From assembly GCA_016716505.1 (NCBI GenBank), contig JADJWF010000004.1, positions 248,001 through 312,000 on the forward strand: 64,000 nt of DNA. Reading direction: 5' to 3'. A model generated the notes under the pieces. It did no database searches. It saw only the letters and a program-made list of their open reading frames with translations, and was not told where the DNA came from. The first letter of the stretch is position 1. Each line of letters opens with the position of its first letter. Source of the DNA: Verrucomicrobiota bacterium (GTDB lineage: Bacteria; Verrucomicrobiota; Verrucomicrobiia; Limisphaerales; J093). Below are positions 28,766 to 38,900 of the stretch, one piece after another. A program made the position numbers and the translations under genes.

Positions 28766-31213
28766 ATGAAATCGCCACTGCTTAATGCTTCCATCTCGCT
28801 GCTGGCCACCGTTGCTGCGGTGGCGGTTCACGCGGCCTCCGACTACCCCGTGCGGCCAGTTCCCTTTACGGACGTTCGGATCACGGGCGGTGTGCTGCAC
28901 GCGCGCCAAGCCACCAACTCGGCGGTGACCCTGCCGTTTGCCCTGGCGCAGTGCGAGTCGTCCCGCCGCCTCGAGAACTTTGACCTTGCGGCGGAGACGA
29001 TGCGCCGCCGCGCGGCCGGTGAAACCAACTTCCAGAACCGCCCGCCCACGCAGTTTCCTTTCGACGACTCGGACGTTTTCAAGGCGCTGGAAGGCGCGGC
29101 GTTTTGCCTGAGCGTTCAACCGGACCCGACGATCCGGGCCAAGGCGGATTCCTTCATCCAGCGCATCGCCGCCGCGCAGGAACCCGATGGGTATCTGTAC
29201 ACGTGGCGAACGATGCATCCGGACCGACCGGCGCATGAATGGATCCACCAGGAGCGCTGGCTCAAGGACCCCCAGCTCAGCCACGAGCTTTACAACCTGG
29301 GCCATCTTTACGAGGCGGGCGTGGCCTACTTCCAGGCCACCGGGTCGCGGGAGCTGCTGGACGTGTGTCTGAAAAGCGCCGAGCTGCTGCATCGCGAATT
29401 CGGCGATGGCGAGCCGCGCATCGCCCCGGGACATCAGGTCATCGAGATGGGGCTGGCGAAGCTTTTCCGTCAGACGGGCGATCCCCGCTGGATTGCGCTC
29501 GCCCGGTTCTTCCTCGACGTCCGCGGCACGGGCAGCGAGTACAGCCAGGATCACAAGCCCGTCGTGGAGCAGACCGAAGCCGTCGGTCACGCCGTCCGGG
29601 CCAACTATCTCTACAGCGGTATGGCGGACGTTGCCGCGCTGACGGGCGACCAGCGATACCTCGCGGCCATTCACCGCATCTGGGACAACGTCGTGTCCAA
29701 GAAGCTGCATCTGACTGGTGGCTGCGGCGCCCGGGCAGCGGGGGAAGCGTACGGCAATGACTACGAACTTCCACACCGGTGCTACAACGAAACCTGCGCG
29801 GCGGTGGCCTTCCTGTTCTGGAATCATCGGATGTTCCTGATGACCGGTGACGCCAAGTACATGGATGTCTTCGAGCGCACCCTCTACAACGGTGCGTTGA
29901 GCGGTGTCTCCCTCTCGGGTGACCGGTTTTTCTATCCGAACCCGCTCGAGTACGACGGCAAGTCGGCCAACAACCACGGCCGCGCCGGCCGCGCGCCGTG
30001 GTTTGGCTGCGCGTGCTGTCCGCCGAATGTGCTGCGCACGCTGGCCTCGTTGGGCGGCTATGTGGCCGCCGTGCAGGACGACAACCTCTTCGTGAACCTC
30101 TACGCCGAGGGCGAAGTGACGGCCACCGTTGGGCAACGCCCGGTCAAGCTCATCCAGACCACCCGGTACCCGTGGGACGGCAAGGTCGAGATCCGGGTGC
30201 AGCCGGCATCCGCCGGTCGGTTCACACTGTGTCTGCGCGTCCCCGGATGGGTTCAGGGCCGCCCCCTGCCCAGCGACCTGTATGCCTACGACGATCCGAC
30301 GCCCGCCGCCTGGTCTTTGCAGGTCAACGGCGAACGGGTTGCCGTCACGCCCACGCAAGGCTTCGCCCGTATCAGTCGCGAGTGGAAAGCCGGCGACATG
30401 GTGACGCTCGACCTGCCGATGCCCATCCGGCGCGTGGTCGGAAATCCCAAAATCGCCGCCACGCGGGACCAGGTCGCCCTCGAACGGGGCCCGATTGTCT
30501 ATGCGTTCGAAGGGCTCGATAACGACGGCTCCGTCTTTGATGCCGTCCTCCCGGCGAGCGCCCGAGTCACCGCCGAGCATCGGGACGCGCTGCTGGGGGG
30601 CGTCACAGTCCTGCGCGTGGCGAACGCGCAGAAGGCGTATCGCACCGAAGCCGGCGAAGTGGCGGCCCGACCGGCCGAGTTAACTGCGATCCCCTATGCG
30701 GTGTGGGCCAACCGCAGTCTGACGCCGATGAGCGTCTGGCTGGCGCGCGTGCCGGAGCGCGCCCGACTGGCGCCGAAGCCCACGATCGCCTCGCGGGCAA
30801 AGGTGACGACCTCATTTCACCGCGGTGGGATGGATCCCGCCCGCTTGAACGATCAGCAGACCCCGCAGAACGCACCGGACGGTTCTGCACCGAACTTCGA
30901 CTTCTGGCCCCGCAAAGGCACTGTCGAGTGGGTGGCGTACGAGTTCGCCGAGCCGACCCCAGTGCGGGCAGTCACGGTGTCGTGGTTTGACGACACAGGC
31001 ACCGGCGAGTGCCGGCTGCCGGCCTCGTGGCGGCTGCTGTACCGCGACGACCGCGACGCCTGGCAGCCGGTCGAGGGCGTGGCTTCCTATCCAATTCGGA
31101 AGACGGAGCCGGTGAAGGTCTCGTTCACGCCCGTGACCACCAAGGCCCTGCGACTCGAGATTCAATTGCCGCCGAACTTCTCCGCCGGCCTGTACGAATG
31201 GGAAGTGGAGTAG
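28766..31213 (+). CDS. Glycoside hydrolase family 127 (beta-L-arabinofuranosidase-like)
   Basis: 815-residue exported enzyme with signal peptide (LLATVAAVAVHA). GH127 enzymes remove beta-L-arabinofuranose from plant glycans using a zinc-bound Cys nucleophile. The ligand set is complete: Glu342 and Cys344 in the CYNETCAA motif, and Cys417-Cys418 in FGCACCPP, equivalent to Glu338, Cys340, Cys417 and Cys418 of Bifidobacterium HypBA1. The usual beta-L-Araf-ase regions (GYLYTW, TGGCGA, HLYEAGVAYF) are visible. The last 150 residues look like a C-terminal galactose-binding-like beta domain (VEWVAYEFAEPTPVRAVTVSW). Family members also include other beta-arabinosidases, so exact linkage is unproven. 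Confidence 0.9.
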   Translation: MKSPLLNASISLLATVAAVAVHAASDYPVRPVPFTDVRITGGVLHARQATNSAVTLPFALAQCESSRRLENFDLAAETMRRRAAGETNFQNRPPTQFPFDDSDVFKALEGAAFCLSVQPDPTIRAKADSFIQRIAAAQEPDGYLYTWRTMHPDRPAHEWIHQERWLKDPQLSHELYNLGHLYEAGVAYFQATGSRELLDVCLKSAELLHREFGDGEPRIAPGHQVIEMGLAKLFRQTGDPRWIALARFFLDVRGTGSEYSQDHKPVVEQTEAVGHAVRANYLYSGMADVAALTGDQRYLAAIHRIWDNVVSKKLHLTGGCGARAAGEAYGNDYELPHRCYNETCAAVAFLFWNHRMFLMTGDAKYMDVFERTLYNGALSGVSLSGDRFFYPNPLEYDGKSANNHGRAGRAPWFGCACCPPNVLRTLASLGGYVAAVQDDNLFVNLYAEGEVTATVGQRPVKLIQTTRYPWDGKVEIRVQPASAGRFTLCLRVPGWVQGRPLPSDLYAYDDPTPAAWSLQVNGERVAVTPTQGFARISREWKAGDMVTLDLPMPIRRVVGNPKIAATRDQVALERGPIVYAFEGLDNDGSVFDAVLPASARVTAEHRDALLGGVTVLRVANAQKAYRTEAGEVAARPAELTAIPYAVWANRSLTPMSVWLARVPERARLAPKPTIASRAKVTTSFHRGGMDPARLNDQQTPQNAPDGSAPNFDFWPRKGTVEWVAYEFAEPTPVRAVTVSWFDDTGTGECRLPASWRLLYRDDRDAWQPVEGVASYPIRKTEPVKVSFTPVTTKALRLEIQLPPNFSAGLYEWEVE

Positions 31214-31324
31214 CGCCTCCCGGGACAGCGACGTAGGAAGGCGGTTGACCTGCCGGGCACTCGCGACCGTCGCCGCCCGAGGCGGAGCTTGCGCGAACCG
31301 GGTACGGCGTTTAAGAGACCGCCC

Positions 31325-32371
31325 ATGAAAACTGCGTTGCTCGGTTCTCTCGCCCTCGCGCTGGTCCTCACGCCCCGCCTGGCGGCCCACTCCGCCGACG
31401 AGCCGACCCCCCGCACCGACGAGGGTTGGGTCAAACGCCAGGAATTGCTCAATCAACGCGCGGCGGAGGCGGGTGGGAAGGCGCAGGTGATTTTCATCGG
31501 CGACTCCATCACGCAGGGCTGGGAAGGCGCGGGGCGCGAGGTGTGGGAAAAGCACTACGCTTCGCGGCACGCTGTCAACCTGGGCATCGGTGGGGACCGC
31601 ACCCAGCACGTCCTCTGGCGGCTCCAAAACGGCAACCTCAAGGGCCTCAAACCGAAGGTCGCGGTCATCATGATCGGCACCAACAATTCGAACGGCGAGG
31701 ACAACACGGTCGAGCAGATCGCCGACGGGGTGACGGCCATCGTCAAACACCTCCGCCAGACCGTGCCCGAAACCAAAATCCTCCTGCTCGGCATCTTCCC
31801 CCGGAACGAGAACCCCAGCCCGCAGCGGGGCAAGCTGGCGCAGGTGAACCAAATTCTCCAGAAACTGGACGACCAGCAGAGCATCTTTTACCTCGATATC
31901 GGTCATCGTTTCCTGGACGCCCGGGGGTTGATCCCGCGCGCGCTGATGCCCGACTTTCTCCACCTCTCGCCCGCCGGCTACGCCGCCTGGGCCGAGGCGA
32001 TCGAGCCGCTGCTCCGCCGGTTGCTCGGGGACGCTGCAGTCGCGACCACCGCTGCCGACCTGTCCGGGGAATGGGTGTGGACCATTCAGGGGCCCGACGG
32101 CAATCCGGTGTCCGCCCCGCTGATCCTCCAACGCGAGGGCGACCGGGTCACCGGTCGCTTCGCCCGGGGAAGCGATGGCTGGCTTGAGATCGAGAACGGC
32201 CGCATCCGAGGCGACGAATTCTCCTGGACCGTCAACCGCGACCGCCCCGGCGGCGGCACCATGACCTACCAGATGACCGGCAAACTCGTGGACGGGGCGA
32301 TCACCGGCCGGGCCAAGACCGAGATGGATGGCCGGACGGTGGACGTCGAATGGAGCGCGAAGCGGAACTGA
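31325..32371 (+). CDS. SGNH/GDSL-family esterase with C-terminal beta domain
   Basis: 348 residues with a signal peptide (ALLGSLALALVLTPRLAA). The SGNH fold has block I GDSIT (nucleophile Ser61), block II GGDR, block III GTNN, and block V DFLHL (Asp210, His213), so the catalytic set is complete. Such exported enzymes deacetylate xylan or pectin or are platelet-activating-factor acetylhydrolase-like. Residues about 245-348 form a separate beta-rich domain (WVWTIQGPDGNPVS...ITGRAKTEMDGRTV) resembling a small lipocalin-like or binding module. It follows GH127 by 111 bp and may be part of the same unit. Confidence 0.88.
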   Translation: MKTALLGSLALALVLTPRLAAHSADEPTPRTDEGWVKRQELLNQRAAEAGGKAQVIFIGDSITQGWEGAGREVWEKHYASRHAVNLGIGGDRTQHVLWRLQNGNLKGLKPKVAVIMIGTNNSNGEDNTVEQIADGVTAIVKHLRQTVPETKILLLGIFPRNENPSPQRGKLAQVNQILQKLDDQQSIFYLDIGHRFLDARGLIPRALMPDFLHLSPAGYAAWAEAIEPLLRRLLGDAAVATTAADLSGEWVWTIQGPDGNPVSAPLILQREGDRVTGRFARGSDGWLEIENGRIRGDEFSWTVNRDRPGGGTMTYQMTGKLVDGAITGRAKTEMDGRTVDVEWSAKRN

Positions 32372-32422
32372 CACTCCGCCGCAAGCGCTCGACGGACGGC
32401 GCCGGGGTGGCACGCATCGGAT

Positions 32423-33853
32423 TCAAAGCCGCCGCAGTGCCAGCGCGATGTCCTCCTCAAATGCGGGCGTGGTGAGCGTCACGCGCCCGCCGGCGCTGGT
32501 GACTGCCGCGCGAGCTTCGACCGCCCCGGTTCTTGGATGGACCCATTCCACCGCGTAGCGACCGTCGGGCACGGCCAGTTCGAGTGACGCGGTCTGCGGT
32601 CCCGTGGGCGCGTCTTTCGCCTTCGTGTCGCGGGCCAGGTAGAGCGCGTAGGCCCGGCCGGCTTCGGCCAGGACGTACGCCCGATGTTTTGCCGGCACCC
32701 CGGCCGTGATGCACTCGGGCGCGGGCCGCATCCGGATGAAATCGAACCCGCGAAGGAAGTCGCCGAGGATCTTCATCTGCCGCCGGAACCCCGCGTTCCC
32801 GCCGCCGGGCTGTTTCTCGGGGTACACGAAAGTGCCGTCCTCATGCCCGGCGACGAAGGAGTAATCCAGGTGGTTGAACAGCCCGCCGCCCGCCAGCAGG
32901 AAACTCCAGCCCTCAACGCGGTAGGGCAGGTCATTCGTTCCGCGGAAACCGGTTTCATTGTCGCCGATGACTTTGTTGAGATCGTAGTTCATCGCCACGG
33001 TGTCGGGGGGATACGCGTAGTGGAAATTGAAGATCGAGACCGCCGGGTGTGGGTTTTGGACCCTCGCCTTGTCGTTGGCGATGTTGAGCGAGATGAGGTG
33101 CCGGACACCGAGTTGGCGCTCGGTCTCAACGATCACATCCACGATGCGATGCTGCCATTCCATCGTGACCCCGCCGAAGTAGGGTTCGTTGCAGACCTCG
33201 TAGTAGAGGTTGTCGAAGTCCTTTAACTCGGTCACCAGCTTGCGGGTGAGCGCCTCCTGTACCGGCAGCAAGCCACCGTGGCGGTCCAGCGTGTACACGT
33301 TCGTACGCGCCACGTTGCCCACGCCGTTGACGTTGTTGATCCCGTTCATCGGGCTGAGCACCCACATCCCTTCTTCGTAGAAGGGGCAGAACAGATTCAA
33401 CTCGACCACCACCCCGCGCTGCCCGGCGTGCGCCAGAAATTCCCGCAGCCGCTGAAAATACTCCGCGTCCCAGCGGTTCAGGTCGAACTTGTTGCCGCCG
33501 TTCCGATAGCCCGGCTCCTCACTGCGCGCCCACGGGGCGATCAGCTTGCCCGGTTCCGGAGCGAGGGTGTTGCGGGCGATGTTGAAGGCGCCGGGCGGCT
33601 CGCAGTACGCACCGGTGAAGGTGCGGGTGTTGTTCAACCCGTCCTTCGCCAGCGTGTCGAGGTAACGACGGAAATCGAACTCACGATTCAGAACCGCACC
33701 ATAGTGCTCTCCCGACGTGATGAGGACCGTGGGCTCGCCGCGCCAGAGGAAGTAATGCGGGTTTTCGGGGTGCAACGTGATGGGCGCGGCGGCGGCAAGC
33801 GCCCCGACCGCGAACACCGCGAGGGAGAAGCTGCCGGCAGGCGTGAGTTTCAT
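32423..33853 (-). CDS. Exported clan GH-A glycoside hydrolase
   Basis: 476 residues with a signal peptide (LAVFAVGALAAAAP). The N-terminal LHPENPHYFLWRGEPTVLITSGEHYGAVLN is a common opening in exported Verrucomicrobiota glycosidases. The (beta/alpha)8 barrel shows the clan GH-A acid/base Asn222-Glu223-Pro (VCNEPY) and a candidate nucleophile Glu300 (GDNETGF). After the barrel a beta-domain (about 395-476) ends with a WVHPRTGAVEA segment. I cannot place it in a numbered family from sequence alone. It is convergent with the esterase gene and divergent from the following Tat oxidoreductase. Confidence 0.78.
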   Translation of the reverse strand: MKLTPAGSFSLAVFAVGALAAAAPITLHPENPHYFLWRGEPTVLITSGEHYGAVLNREFDFRRYLDTLAKDGLNNTRTFTGAYCEPPGAFNIARNTLAPEPGKLIAPWARSEEPGYRNGGNKFDLNRWDAEYFQRLREFLAHAGQRGVVVELNLFCPFYEEGMWVLSPMNGINNVNGVGNVARTNVYTLDRHGGLLPVQEALTRKLVTELKDFDNLYYEVCNEPYFGGVTMEWQHRIVDVIVETERQLGVRHLISLNIANDKARVQNPHPAVSIFNFHYAYPPDTVAMNYDLNKVIGDNETGFRGTNDLPYRVEGWSFLLAGGGLFNHLDYSFVAGHEDGTFVYPEKQPGGGNAGFRRQMKILGDFLRGFDFIRMRPAPECITAGVPAKHRAYVLAEAGRAYALYLARDTKAKDAPTGPQTASLELAVPDGRYAVEWVHPRTGAVEARAAVTSAGGRVTLTTPAFEEDIALALRRL

Positions 33854-33977
33854 GGGTGGACCGTACCGCGACCCGTCCGACCAAAACAAGACCGGCCTGG
33901 CGTGGGGGTTCCATCGCTCGCCAGCGGGCTTCCCCGTCGCGTTGACACACTCCGGCGAAAGACCGATAACGGCCGCC

Positions 33978-35300
33978 ATGAACAGCACATCACCACTTCC
34001 CCGCCGTGAGTTTCTCCGCCGCAGCCGCAACCTGGGTCTCGGCGCCGCCGCCCTCACTGCCGCGCCCAGTCTTTTCCTGAACCGGACCCGCGCGCAGACC
34101 GGCGAGAATCCCAGCGAGTTGGTCCGCGTCGGCATCATTGGCACCGGCGGCCAGGGCCGGAGCAACATGAACGCCCGCTCCATGATCAAGCACGTCGTTG
34201 CCGTCTGTGACGTGGACAAGCGCCACGCCGCCCAGGCGCAGAAAGAGGTCAAGGACCGGACCGGGGTGGAAGCGAAGGTGTTTTACGACTACCGCAAGCT
34301 GCTGGAGGACAAGTCCATTGACGCTGTCCTTCTGGGCACCCCCGACCACTGGCACGCTCTCCCGGCAATTCACGCCTGCATGGCGGGCAAGGACGTCTAT
34401 GTCGAGAAGCCGATGACCCTGACCATTGTCGAAGGCCAGGCGATGGTGAAGGCCGCCCAGTACTACAAGCGCATCATCCAAAACGGGAGTCAGCAACGCT
34501 CCTGGCCGGACGAGAAGTTCCGTCGCGCAGCCGAGTACGTGCGCTCCGAGCGCATCGGCGAGATTCGCACCGTGCGGGTGGGGCTGCCGGGCGTCAATTA
34601 CCTCGACCGCGCCAAGCCGCCCCGCGTGCCGGACAGCGAGCCGCCCGCTGAACTGGATTACGACATGTGGCTGGGGCCGGCTCCGTGGCGCCCCTACAAC
34701 GTCAACCGCGTTCACTACCTGTTCCGTTTCTTCTGGGACTACTCCGGTGGCCAGATGACCAACTGGGGCGCGCACCACCTCGATATCGTGCAGTGGGCCC
34801 TCAACATGGATCACAGCGGCCCGGTGGAGATCAGCGGGCGCGCCGAGTTCAACAAAGAGGGCTTGTACGAAACCCCGCAGTGGTTCGAGGTCACCTACAA
34901 GTACCCCAACGGCATCACGGTGATCTGCGGCAACAGCCACCGCATCGGCACCACCTTTGAAGGGCAGGACGGGATCATTTACGTGGATCGCGGTCGTCTC
35001 GAGAGTTCTGTCAAGGGAGTGCTCGAGGAGCCCCTCGGCGCCGATGAGGTCCATCTGGAAATCAGCCGGGATCACCACCAGAACTGGCTCGATGCGATCA
35101 AGAGCCGCAAACCGCCGATTTGCGATGTGACGGTGGGCCACCGGTCCGCCACGGTCTGTCACCTCGGCAACATCGCCATTCTCGAGGGCCGCACCATCAA
35201 GTGGGACCCGGCCAACGAGCGCATCGTGGGCGAGCCCGTCAAGGCCAAGCAGTACCACTACGAATACCGCAAACCGTGGGAACTTCCGAAAATCGGGTGA
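33978..35300 (+). CDS. Tat-exported Gfo/Idh/MocA family oxidoreductase
   Basis: 440 residues. Twin-arginine signal PRREFLRRSRNLGLGAAALTAAP at the N-terminus, then the NAD(P)-binding GIIGTGGQGRSN (about 53-64), LGTPDHWHALPA, and YVEKPM. The substrate domain carries DYDMWLGPAPWRPYN and NWGAHHLDIVQWAL, conserved in the exported subgroup. Predicted to oxidise or isomerise a sugar in the periplasm. It shares a 124-bp divergent gap with the GH-A hydrolase. Its stop codon overlaps a GTG start for a small membrane protein (GTGA at 35297-35300). Confidence 0.92.
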   Translation: MNSTSPLPRREFLRRSRNLGLGAAALTAAPSLFLNRTRAQTGENPSELVRVGIIGTGGQGRSNMNARSMIKHVVAVCDVDKRHAAQAQKEVKDRTGVEAKVFYDYRKLLEDKSIDAVLLGTPDHWHALPAIHACMAGKDVYVEKPMTLTIVEGQAMVKAAQYYKRIIQNGSQQRSWPDEKFRRAAEYVRSERIGEIRTVRVGLPGVNYLDRAKPPRVPDSEPPAELDYDMWLGPAPWRPYNVNRVHYLFRFFWDYSGGQMTNWGAHHLDIVQWALNMDHSGPVEISGRAEFNKEGLYETPQWFEVTYKYPNGITVICGNSHRIGTTFEGQDGIIYVDRGRLESSVKGVLEEPLGADEVHLEISRDHHQNWLDAIKSRKPPICDVTVGHRSATVCHLGNIAILEGRTIKWDPANERIVGEPVKAKQYHYEYRKPWELPKIG

Positions 35301-35599
35301 CCTCGCGACCAGAACTCGCGGCCACCGGTTCACGTAGCGGGGCCACGCATCACCGCCGTCCCTTCCGTCACAAGCATCGCCGGTACCACTACCATCCGGC
35401 GGCGCTGGGCCATCCCGAAGCCGCCGATGACGACGCGCCTGTGTCACGGCGCGGCGTGCTGTGGACGGCCGCCGTGCTTCTGGTGCTCTCGGCGCCATTT
35501 GCCCTCACGTTTCTGATGGCCTTGTTGCTGGGCTCGGACGACACCCGGCGCTGGCTCTCGACAATGAACGCCGAGTGGCTGGCGCCGTGGCTGCGCTGA
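35297..35599 (+). CDS. Small membrane protein coupled to the Tat oxidoreductase
   Basis: 100-residue protein starting with a GTG that overlaps the oxidoreductase stop (GTGA). The first half is basic and His-rich, followed by a stretch ending SRRG and one transmembrane helix (about residues 59-82, VLWTAAVLLVLSAPFALTFL). No recognisable domain. The overlap supports real translation, but function is unknown; a membrane tether for the oxidoreductase is one guess. The call depends on the GTG start. Confidence 0.5.
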   Translation: MTSRPELAATGSRSGATHHRRPFRHKHRRYHYHPAALGHPEAADDDAPVSRRGVLWTAAVLLVLSAPFALTFLMALLLGSDDTRRWLSTMNAEWLAPWLR

Positions 35600-35904
35600 T
35601 GTCGCCGCCCCGGGCGCGGCTCGAGGCAGATGGTCAGCTCAAGCCCCAGCCAGCCTGCTGCGACCCGCGATGATTGGGTCGGCCTTTCAAGGCGAGTTGG
35701 CCTGCATGGCAGAGCGCGTTTTGCAGTGGCAATACGCTCGAGGCGTTGTTGTGGTGACGCCATAACCCCAACCGGTGAACGCCCAAAGAGAAGCGGGGCA
35801 CGCTGGCGGATTCCGGCGGCGGGAAGAAGCGGCTGATTCCGCGTACTCCCGCCACCGTTCGCGTTCGGCGCGCTGGCCTTGTGCATGCTACTCTTCGGCC
35901 GAAG
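35600..35904. other. 305-bp intergenic region, nothing recognisable
   Basis: Between the small membrane protein and the metalloprotease gene, both on the plus strand. I see no RNA gene, strong hairpin with T-run or clear promoter; a weak imperfect inverted repeat lies near 35729-35753. The protease frame itself remains open upstream to 35881 (GTG). Confidence 0.4.
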
Positions 35905-38900
35905 ATGGGGCGCTTCCGTACCATTGCCGCTTGTATCGGCCTGACCGCCGCTGCGGTCTGGATTGGCCGCGAACGGCCGTCCACGGCCGTGCCCGGCGTG
36001 ACGACAAGTCCGTTGGCGGTCCCGGCCGAAAACCGGGTGACTCGTCAGGTCTCGTCCGATTCCCCGCCGGCCGCAGTCCATCAGGCTGGAGAGGCAACTG
36101 GCGAGTCCGCCGCCGCCCGTGCGCGCGAAGCCTTGCTTCTTGCGGCCGCCCCGGCCGACCCGGTTGCCGAACGCGAATTTGCCGACTTTGACCGTTGGTT
36201 GGCGGAGTACCGGGCTGCCCGCCAAGCGGGCCACGCCGCGAGATTGCGCGAGCTCGCCTCGTCGGGAGAGGCCCTGGCGAGGGCGCGTCACGACCAGATG
36301 GAGGATTTGATCGAGAGCGACCCCGAGCGTGCCCTCGCCCTCGCCGTGGACGACGATGTGCTGGCCGAGGTCCCGCCAGCGATCGCCGCGTGGCTGGAGC
36401 AGCCGGTGCGCGGGCGGGGCGACTTCGAAGTCTTCGCCGCGGTGTTCGAGCCCGGCGCGCGGTCGGCCGGACCGGCCTCGTGGCGCGAAGTGGAATTGAA
36501 CGGCGTTCGCTACCGTGCCTTCGTGTACGGCGAGCGTCTGGGCGACGTCACCTTGCGCGGCATCCCCTTGGTGGGCATCGCGCTGGGCCAGCGGCTGGCC
36601 GTGGCTGAATTTAGCGTCCGGCGACTCGCAGGCATTTCTCCCGCCCGCCCGCCGGCCGATTGTGTGACCTGCGCCACGCCGGTTTCGTTCGGCCCGGAAA
36701 ACCCGGAGGCCGTTGTGCTCGACTCGGCGGACGGCGTGGTGGCGGCGTGCTGTGCCGACCACGCCCGGGCCTTTGCGGAAGACGCGGAGGCCGAGGTGAA
36801 TGCGGCCCGGTCGGTGGCGCTCGCTTCGTCCGCCAGCACCGGGCAGAAACGGCTCATCCTGATCCGCGTGGATTTTTCGGACCTTCCGGGCGCGCCGTTC
36901 ACGGAGGCCCAGGGCACCAACCTCATCAAGGGCGTCCACGAGTTCTACTTCGAGTCGTCGTATGGTCGCGCGGGCTTCCAGCTTGCAGGCGAAGGATCGG
37001 TGATCACGCCCACCTATCGCCTGCCGCAAACGGCGGCGTACTACGGTTCCGTGGACGCCACCGAGGTGCGCAACGCGGCGCGCAACGCAGCGCGTGCCGG
37101 TGGCTTCAACCTCGCGAATTTCGACTACGACTTGATCTGTTTCGGGCGCGTACCCGGTTTCAATTGGGCGGGCCTCGGTTACGTCGGCGCACCGGGCTCG
37201 TGGATTCGCGCGAGCTTTGACGGTCCCGGGGTCATCGCTCATGAGTTGGGGCACAACTTTGGGCTGCCCCACGCCAACTTCTGGGACACGGCCGGCGAGA
37301 GCGTGATCGGTCCGGGCACCACGGTCGAATACGGCGACAGTTTCGACACCATGGGTTCGGCCACGGCGGGGCGGCGCCATTTCAACACCCGCTTCAAGCG
37401 GCTCCTCAACTGGCTGACCAGCGGCGACGTCATCACGGTCAACACCAGCGGCGTGTACCGCGTGTACGCCCACGATCGAAGCGATGCTCGCGGCGTGCGG
37501 GCCCTCTCGGTCCGCAAGAATGCCGGCACCAATTACTGGGTCGAGTTCCGCCAGAAGTTCACCGATAACTCGTGGTTGATGAACGGCGTGGGACTCCGCT
37601 GGGCCGGCAACAGCGCCCAGGCCACCCGCCTGCTCGATCTCACGCCCGGGTCGGCCGACGAAAAGAACGATTCGCCACTGGTCCTTGGCCGCACCTTCTC
37701 GGACTTCGAGGCCGGGCTGCACGTCACGCCGTTGGCCCGCGGCGATGACGGCGTGCCGTTCATCGAGGTCGCCGTGAATCGCGGGTCGTTCACCAATCTC
37801 CCGCCGCCAACCCTGACGGTGACGGCATCGCAGACCAATGTCAGCGCGCGAACGCCGGTGACCGTCACAGCGACGGCACTCGACCCAACTGGCGGCACCC
37901 TCGCGTACCACTGGGACTTCGGCGACGGCGTGCCGGGCGAAAACCAGTCCAGCCTGACCCGCGCCTGGAACACGGCTGGCTACTACCGGGTCCGCTGCAC
38001 GGTTTCCAACCTCCGGGGCGGCGCGACTTCGGCGTCAGTCCTCGTTCGGGTGGGCAATCCGGGCACGTTCACCCTGGCCGGCCGGGTGTGGTCAGGCAGC
38101 CAGCCGCTCGGCGAGGTGAGGGTGACCACGACCGACGGCCGCAGCGCGACGACCGACTCGGATGGCCGATACGTGCTCACGGGGGTGGGCCGGGGGAGCG
38201 TTTCGCTCAAGGCCCACGGCGGCGGCGGCACGCCCTTGCAGCCCGCTTTCACCAACCCAGTGAACGTCACCGGCCACCTCGCGAACCTGGATTTTGAAGC
38301 GATGCCCGGGAGTGATGCCGAAACGCTGACGCTGGTTCCGGCGGGTGCCCGCTGGCGATTTCTGGACGACGGATCGGATCAGGGGTTGGCGTGGCGCGGG
38401 GCCGCCTTCGACGACAGCCGCTGGGAAGAGGGGAATGCGCGATTGGGCTATGGGGACAACGGCATCGTCACGACGGTGAGCTTTGGCGGCAACGTGGCCA
38501 ACCGGCACATCACCACCTATTTCCGCCATGCCTTCAACGTCACCAACCCCTCGGAGCTCGGCACGGTCACGTTGGGCTTGCTGCGGGACGACGGCGCGAT
38601 CGTGTACCTCAACGGTCGCGAGGTGTTCCGCAGCAACATGCCGAACGGTCCGCCGGACTACCGAACCCTGGCCGCCAGCACAGTGAGCGGCGCGGCGGAA
38701 ACGACGTTCTACGAGACAGAGGTCGCCACTTCGAACTTCCGTTCGGGGCGCAATGTGTTGGCCGTGGAGGTGCACCAGGTCTCCCCGTCCAGCTCCGACT
38801 TGGCGTTCGATCTGCGACTGATCTCCTCCAAACCGGTGACCGTCCCGCCGCCGCGACTCGGGGCACGAGTCGCCGAAGGATCGCTGCAACTGAGTTGGAG

